Assembly (NCBI GenBank): GCA_039000515.1 | Contig: JBCFYV010009882.1 | Location: 108,417,184 to 108,481,183 of the forward strand | Reading direction: 5' to 3' | Source: Timema cristinae | Taxonomy: Eukaryota; Arthropoda; Insecta; Phasmatodea; Timematidae | DNA: 64,000 nucleotides | Part shown: positions 58,811-64,000 of the stretch, one piece after another | Layout: every line of letters begins with the position of its first letter | Numbering within the stretch: the first letter of the stretch is position 1 | The notes under the pieces: model-generated | Database searches by the model: none | The model's input: only the letters and a program-made list of their open reading frames with translations | What the model was told of the DNA's origin: nothing | Position numbers and translations under genes: made by a program

Positions 58811-61800
58811 TGCATCAGAAGCGAGACAATTAGCCTAGAACCAGACTCAAAACAAAATGGTGATCAGAAGCATGATTACTAACATTGCCAGTGATATGGA
58901 AGCTTATTGACCTACAATTACAACTACGATATTAATGGGGCAGTGATGAGGAATACATGATGCATACCTAGTGGGTCTCGCTTAGCCTCTCCTACTCAAT
59001 CCTGATCTCACCACAAAGTTGTGTACCTTGGGATCTGAGTAGCCTGGGGGAGGTTGAGTTGGAATCTCAGCGGAAACCAGGTCAGCTGCAGACGCGAGAC
59101 TGGTCAGGACCAAAACAAACAAGCTTGGGACAGGATCTGGACAGTTGGCTCCCAGCTTGTGGGTTGGGAGTGTGAGGGTTGGTGATGATGAGCTAAGTCA
59201 TCATCAGAACCCGTAGCCTCAGTTAGGGAAGGTTACCACAAAAAGATCAACTTGAGGACCTATAAGCGGCAGTCCAGCTACTCAGGTGTAGGCCACAACA
59301 GCTTAGTAAGCAGGTGGCAAAACAAACCCAAATACCCGAGAAAATAAAATGCTGGATTGGAAAAAATTCATGACAACTTTAAGCTACAAATAAGGAATCT
59401 GAAACACTGGTACACTAAATGGAAGAGTGGAGGTGATTGTGGACTGATGGATAAAAGGGATAAAAAAGTGGAAGTAATGGGCCTGAGCAATACCAAGTGG
59501 AGAGGGAGCGGCATGAGGGAATTGTGCATTGTGCATTGGATGGGAAACGATGAAGGGAGGAGAAACGGATTAGGCTTTGCTGTGAGAGAAGGGACAAATG
59601 TCAGGATAACAAAGATGCAACAACTGATAGAGGAAAAAGGTGGAGATGATACAAAAGTGCGCTACAGAAGTGGAGTGCCCGGCAAAAGAAAAAAACAGTT
59701 TTGGGGATGATTTAGAAAGCAAATGGGAAACGAGTGGCGTGTAGTAATGAGGAATCTCAACGCAAAAGTAGGAAGTGAGGAGGGTTTGATGAGATGTTAG
59801 AGAAAGAAACCCAGGAAGAGAGACACGAGGAGGGTAGAAGGCTGTTAGAGTCATGTATAAGAAATAACATCAAAGTGGCAAACAACTGGTATAAAAAAAA
59901 GGGAAAAAGAAAGCCATATGAATACTAGATACTGTTGGGATGGGAGCAAAGGTCGGTGATAGACTACTTTTTTTTATGAAAGAAAAGGCAGACTGTAAAC
60001 AACAAAGTAATACCAAGTGTGGCCATAGATAGTGACCACAGCTTGTTGGTGGCAGACAAAAAAGGGATAGGAATGGAGAGACAGGTAGTATGAAAAGAAA
60101 GAAGAATAAGGGTGTGGAGGCTAAAAAATGAAGAGGAAAGATGTTTAAAACTAAGAAAGGCAAGGAGCTTAATGCCATAGATAAGGTGCAAAGTGTAGAG
60201 ATGGAATGGGAAAGGTTTAAGAATAGTTTGGTGGGAGCTGCAGGGGAGGTATGTGGGAGAAAAAGTGATAAAGAAGTGGAAGGAAACACCTTGTTGAAAC
60301 GACAGGGTGGAGGAAGCAGTGGAGGAGAAGAATAAAGCATTCTGAAGGAGTTTTAAGAATAGGAATGAAGAAAAAGAAAATAAAGACAAGAAGAAAAGTG
60401 CTAAGCAAGTGGTATGAGAAACGAAGGAATGGATGCAAAAATGGACAGAAACGTTGGAACAGGACGTGGAAGGGAGTAAGTTGTTATATAACCAGGTAAG
60501 AAATGGGAGGGTAAAAAAAAGATTAGAAGAGAGAGTGATGGATGAAGAAGGAAGAACATTGAAAAGATGAGGAGGGATGAGAGTGTAACATAGTAGCAGG
60601 AATAAATAGCAAGAAGAGGAAAGAAATCCAATGGGAAGAGGGGGAGGATGCATCAAAGAGAATAAAACAAAGAAAAACCCCGGATGTAGACGAATTGACT
60701 GTGGAAATAATATAGGTTGCAGGTGAGGCAGGTATACAAAGCTTATACAGGCTAGTGGATTGATTTCAAAGGAGAACAAGGTACCAATAGACAGGAAAAG
60801 GGAATTATAATACTTATTGTAAGAAAATATAGAGGAAGAAGTGTACAAATCATAGGGGGTTAACGCTGATGTGCCACTGTACAAAAATATATGAGAAGAT
60901 ACTGTAAAAGAGAATAAGAAATAAAATTAAAAGAAGGTGGAGAAAGGGACAGCGCGGATGTAGAAAAAGAGGTTTACAAAAGACTTGATCTTTGCCATAC
61001 AAGCAGCTGATGGAAATACGGCATGAATTTGGAAAGACTTAGTAATGTTATTTACGGATATGGAGAAGGCATAAGCTAGCATGGATGGAAATAAAAATAG
61101 GAAAGAGATGGGGAGGCCGAAGTGGAAAGAGGAGTTGTGTTACGACGGATGAGAGGGAGGACAGAGTGGTTCTAAGTAAAAAATAATAATGGAGTGAAGC
61201 TGGGACTGCCTTGCACTACTATTTTTAGTGCTAATGGGAAAAGATCACGAATAAAGAGGCAGAAAATCTCGTGGAGGAAAGCATGAAAACCATGTTTGCT
61301 GAGGACTTTGATTGATATGGGGGAGAAAAAAAGTAAGTACAGGAAGGGAAAATGAGAAAGTGAAATAATGGGGAAAATGAAATTTAGCATGACAAAGTGT
61401 GAAGTGATGGTAATGACAAGGAAGAGATAAAGCCTAGTATGATAAAATGTTGGATGCAGTAGAGCTAAGAAAAGTACAGAACGTAAAAAACCTTGAAGTG
61501 TGAATGAAACGAAATTCGGAAGGGAAGAAAATTTTAATGAGAAGAGGAGAGCAGGAGAGTTCTATAGGTGTGTAAGAGACCTGTTATGGAAAAGGGGAAG
61601 TGTCCTCTAAGTGTAAGGAAGTGTTGTACATGACTTTGTTTGTATGCATTGCCTCACATGAAGCAGATACATGGGCAAATAATGTAAGAGAGACTATAAA
61701 AGTGAAGGCAATGAGAGTTTGTAAGGAACATGTTAATGGTTATGAGGGAAAAAATGATTGGGAATGAATTTAATTGGGATGGCAAAGAAAATGATGGAAA

Positions 61801-61998
61801 TAAAGTATGTATTAAAAGACCGCAAGGGAGGCAAATAAAGAGATAGGAAGAAAAAGATAACAGAAAGTGTGCAAGTGAAAGGAGATGAATGGAAGCAATT
61901 TTAAAAGGAAGAAGAATGGTAGAAGGATAGAGGAAAGGGCCCGGGAGGCTTTTTACTAAAATGACCCGGCCGCAGCATAGAAACTGTTGATGATAATG
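58811..61998 (+). pseudogene. Endonuclease/RT non-LTR retrotransposon, inverted copy
   Basis: Counterpart of 51127-54314 in plus orientation. Endonuclease pieces such as KRDKKVEVMGLSNTKWRGSG and GLGFAVREGTNVRITKM are readable at 59450-59620. Its frames differ from arm 1 by single-base indels, so some breaks are likely sequencing errors in one copy or the other. Confidence 0.8.
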
Positions 61999-63240
61999 AT
62001 GAAAAATTTCCCATGTATATTTTATGTTAAAATTTTTAAAATTTTAATAAAGATGGAAAGTGTTTTACAAGTAAAAATTTAGAGATGGGTCTTAACCACT
62101 ATTTCTTGAATCCAAACTCGAATCAAAACCTAGCAAGTCGTTAGAAATTTTAATGATTTACAAATATACCTACTTTTACACAATTTGGGCCTAAACTGTA
62201 AATTAAGATTTTTTTTTCAAAAAAGCTTTCAATTTTAATAAACCCCCAAAGGGAAACCCCTCGCAAAATACAGGTTAAAATACAGCCAAATTAAACTCAT
62301 ATTATTGTTTGAAAATCAACTAAATTAAAATTTGAGTGTTTTTTATTTATTTTTAAAAGTGTTCTTAGAGGAGTTAATTTTCTAAAAAAAACATGTGAAA
62401 TAAATAGATTAGGCCTATTTAAACCCTTTTTTTTAAAAAAAATCAATTTTAACCCATCAATGGGGGTTTAAAAATTTTTTTTAATAAGATGGCTAAAATA
62501 AATATACAAAGGGAAATATTTTTAATAAAGACAAAAAAAAAGCTTAAAAATTTAAAAACAAAAAATTGTAACCATGAACTCAAAAATGGATAAAGTTTTT
62601 TTTTTTATTATTTTCTTATAAAATCCATTATCTATCTTCACATAAAAACAAGTTTAAAAAAATTCCCAAATTTTTGTGATATATTGATTTCTCAGAATCA
62701 TTCATTTAAAACACAAAAAATATTTTCGATTCAAATATGTTCATTCCCATTTTATAAGGCAGGACTATGTTTTCATATTTTTTCAATTACTTCAATAACA
62801 TATTTAAAAAAAATAAAAGCCCTTAGTTAAAATCAATTTAAAAAATAATTAATAAATTTGCAAGTCTTATTTTATTTTTTTAAAGATCAAGAGCGCTTAC
62901 TAGTTGATCAGATTCCTGAATCGATTTTAAACAAAAAAGGGGAAATACAATATGTAGGCCAGTAGCCACAAAAAACAGTTTTATTGGGTCTGACTGTAAA
63001 CGATTTTTTTTAATGAAAAACCCCAAAAAAATGTCTAAAATTAAAGGGAAAAAGCAATAAATTGGCGTTCTTTTTCAAAGTTGTAGATAATTAAAACCCT
63101 TTGGGGAGTGAGAATTAACAGTTCTTTTTTTTTAAAAAACGCCCCTGAGATTTAATAATAAAAGTCAAGGCGGCCGACTTTGTATCGTATGTAATGGCGG
63201 CTGATGTTATCATGTGTAATGTTTTCCCAATTTATTTTTT

Positions 63241-63532
63241 AAATTTTTATTTTTATTTTTATTTAGCCCCGGTCTTACTCCCCGTTCGGGTTTTACGTTT
63301 TTAAAGGGACTAATTATGTTTACTGGTTTGGGGAAATTTGGGAAGGTTGAATTAGAGGAACCCGAACCCCCCATTTGCTTTGGAAAGGGGGGAGTGGAAA
63401 ACCTTCGGGAAAAAATTTCCCCCAGTTTCACCCGACCGAGATTCGAACCTCGTTTTCCCCCCGTCCTCGGGGGTTTTCCGAGTTTTCAAAGATTTAGCGT
63501 TTTTAGCCAACTACGCCCCCGAGGCGGGTTTT
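63241..63532 (-). repeat. SINE family B, arm 2 copy of 48535-48797
   Basis: Same insertion as in arm 1, reverse complemented and heavily altered by homopolymer changes (for example agccccggtcttactccccg). Confidence 0.85.
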
Positions 63533-64000
63533 ATTTTTAAAAAAGTCCCATAATTTGTTTTATTTATTTCGAGTTTATTTGTATTTATTGTTTTGTTTTT
63601 TCAGATTTTAAAGATTTTTTAATGTGGTCATTCCCAATATTAAACAAGAGTTTTCCCCGCGGGGTGAAAATTTTAGAAGTGATCATTTGCCAAAACATTT
63701 GAGTCCAAATTTCCCATAAGGTGGGGGGGGTTAGGGTATTGGGCACGAAAATTTTCCCACCAAAAACCTTTTTTTTTATTTTTTTTTATTCATGCAAAAA
63801 ATCTTTTGTCCGACAAAAAAAAGATTACGGTTTAAAAGTTGTGCTTTTCAAGTGGGCCTAACAAAGTAATTTTTGAATTCAAAATAATATGCTTTTTTTT
63901 ACGAGGTGAAAGATTCGCCCCATCGAATCCATTTAAAAATTTGAACCCTTCAAAATACTTGTTGGGATTCGGTGGTTTCCCGAAGATTCAAAAGTGTCCC

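Larger units (their letters stand above)
57702..64000 (-). repeat. Inverted duplication, arm 2 (contig 3)
   Basis: Reverse complement of 48089-55426, lacking the counterpart of 49997-51127. The join is at about 61998-62004. The first part (57702-61998) is close to arm 1; the part beyond 62000 has many extra bases in homopolymers (cccc, gggg, aaaa, tttt), as in a low-quality consensus. It continues past the window end. Confidence 0.88.

Noticed and set aside
59964..60884. 306-codon minus-strand open frame
   Set aside because: Antisense of the LINE copy in arm 2; same composition and position as the shadows in arm 1.
48089..64000. Large genomic palindrome or inverted amplification
   Set aside because: The terminal Ogdh exon is inverted in the spacer and one arm has degraded sequence quality; a misplaced contig explains everything more simply.

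Overview
This is a eukaryotic, AT-rich, intron-rich window, almost certainly from an arthropod and most likely an insect. It is dominated by one gene, the E1 subunit of mitochondrial 2-oxoglutarate dehydrogenase (Ogdh, plus strand), whose short exons are scattered through long introns full of retroelements. The insect assignment is an inference. It rests on the E1 sequence, a copia-type element with a copia-style half-tRNA primer site, and LINE/SINE debris of the kind found in large insect genomes. I cannot name the species.

Ogdh layout: thirteen distinct exons can be read, each with GT/AG borders and matching phases. They are 1187-1367, 10832-10959, 15456-15608, 17302-17530, 32653-32803, 34417-34544, 39510-39688, 40106-40228, 41803-41966, 43081-43228, 44674-44828, a probable cassette exon 50041-50163, and the terminal exon 56992-57092, which lies on the minus strand. 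They cover the ThDP/Mg2+ region through to the stop codon. The start codon, mitochondrial targeting peptide and roughly the first third of the enzyme lie upstream of the window.

Assembly structure: two runs of exactly 100 N (20272-20371 and 55427-55526) divide the window into three contigs. The end of contig 1 (10961-20271) is repeated almost exactly at the start of contig 2 (20372-29694), so two exons and all the repeats there appear twice. The end of contig 2 (48089-55426) is repeated in inverted orientation in contig 3 (57702-64000). Contig 3 also carries the terminal Ogdh exon in reverse, so it appears to be placed backwards. Both duplications look like unmerged overlaps or haplotigs rather than biology.

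Mobile DNA: a nearly complete but mutated Ty1/copia element with 207-bp LTRs and a 5-bp target duplication (3163-7606); a Penelope-like fragment at the left edge; four kinds of non-LTR retrotransposon remnant; three tRNA-derived SINE families (here A, B, C), of which A and B share one 3' tail; two non-coding inverted-repeat elements (MITE-like); and several unclassified dispersed repeats.

I found no evidence for a new molecular system. The points most worth following up are the in-frame Ogdh cassette exon that is missing from the second copy of the locus, the corrected contig order, and the SINE families with a common tail.
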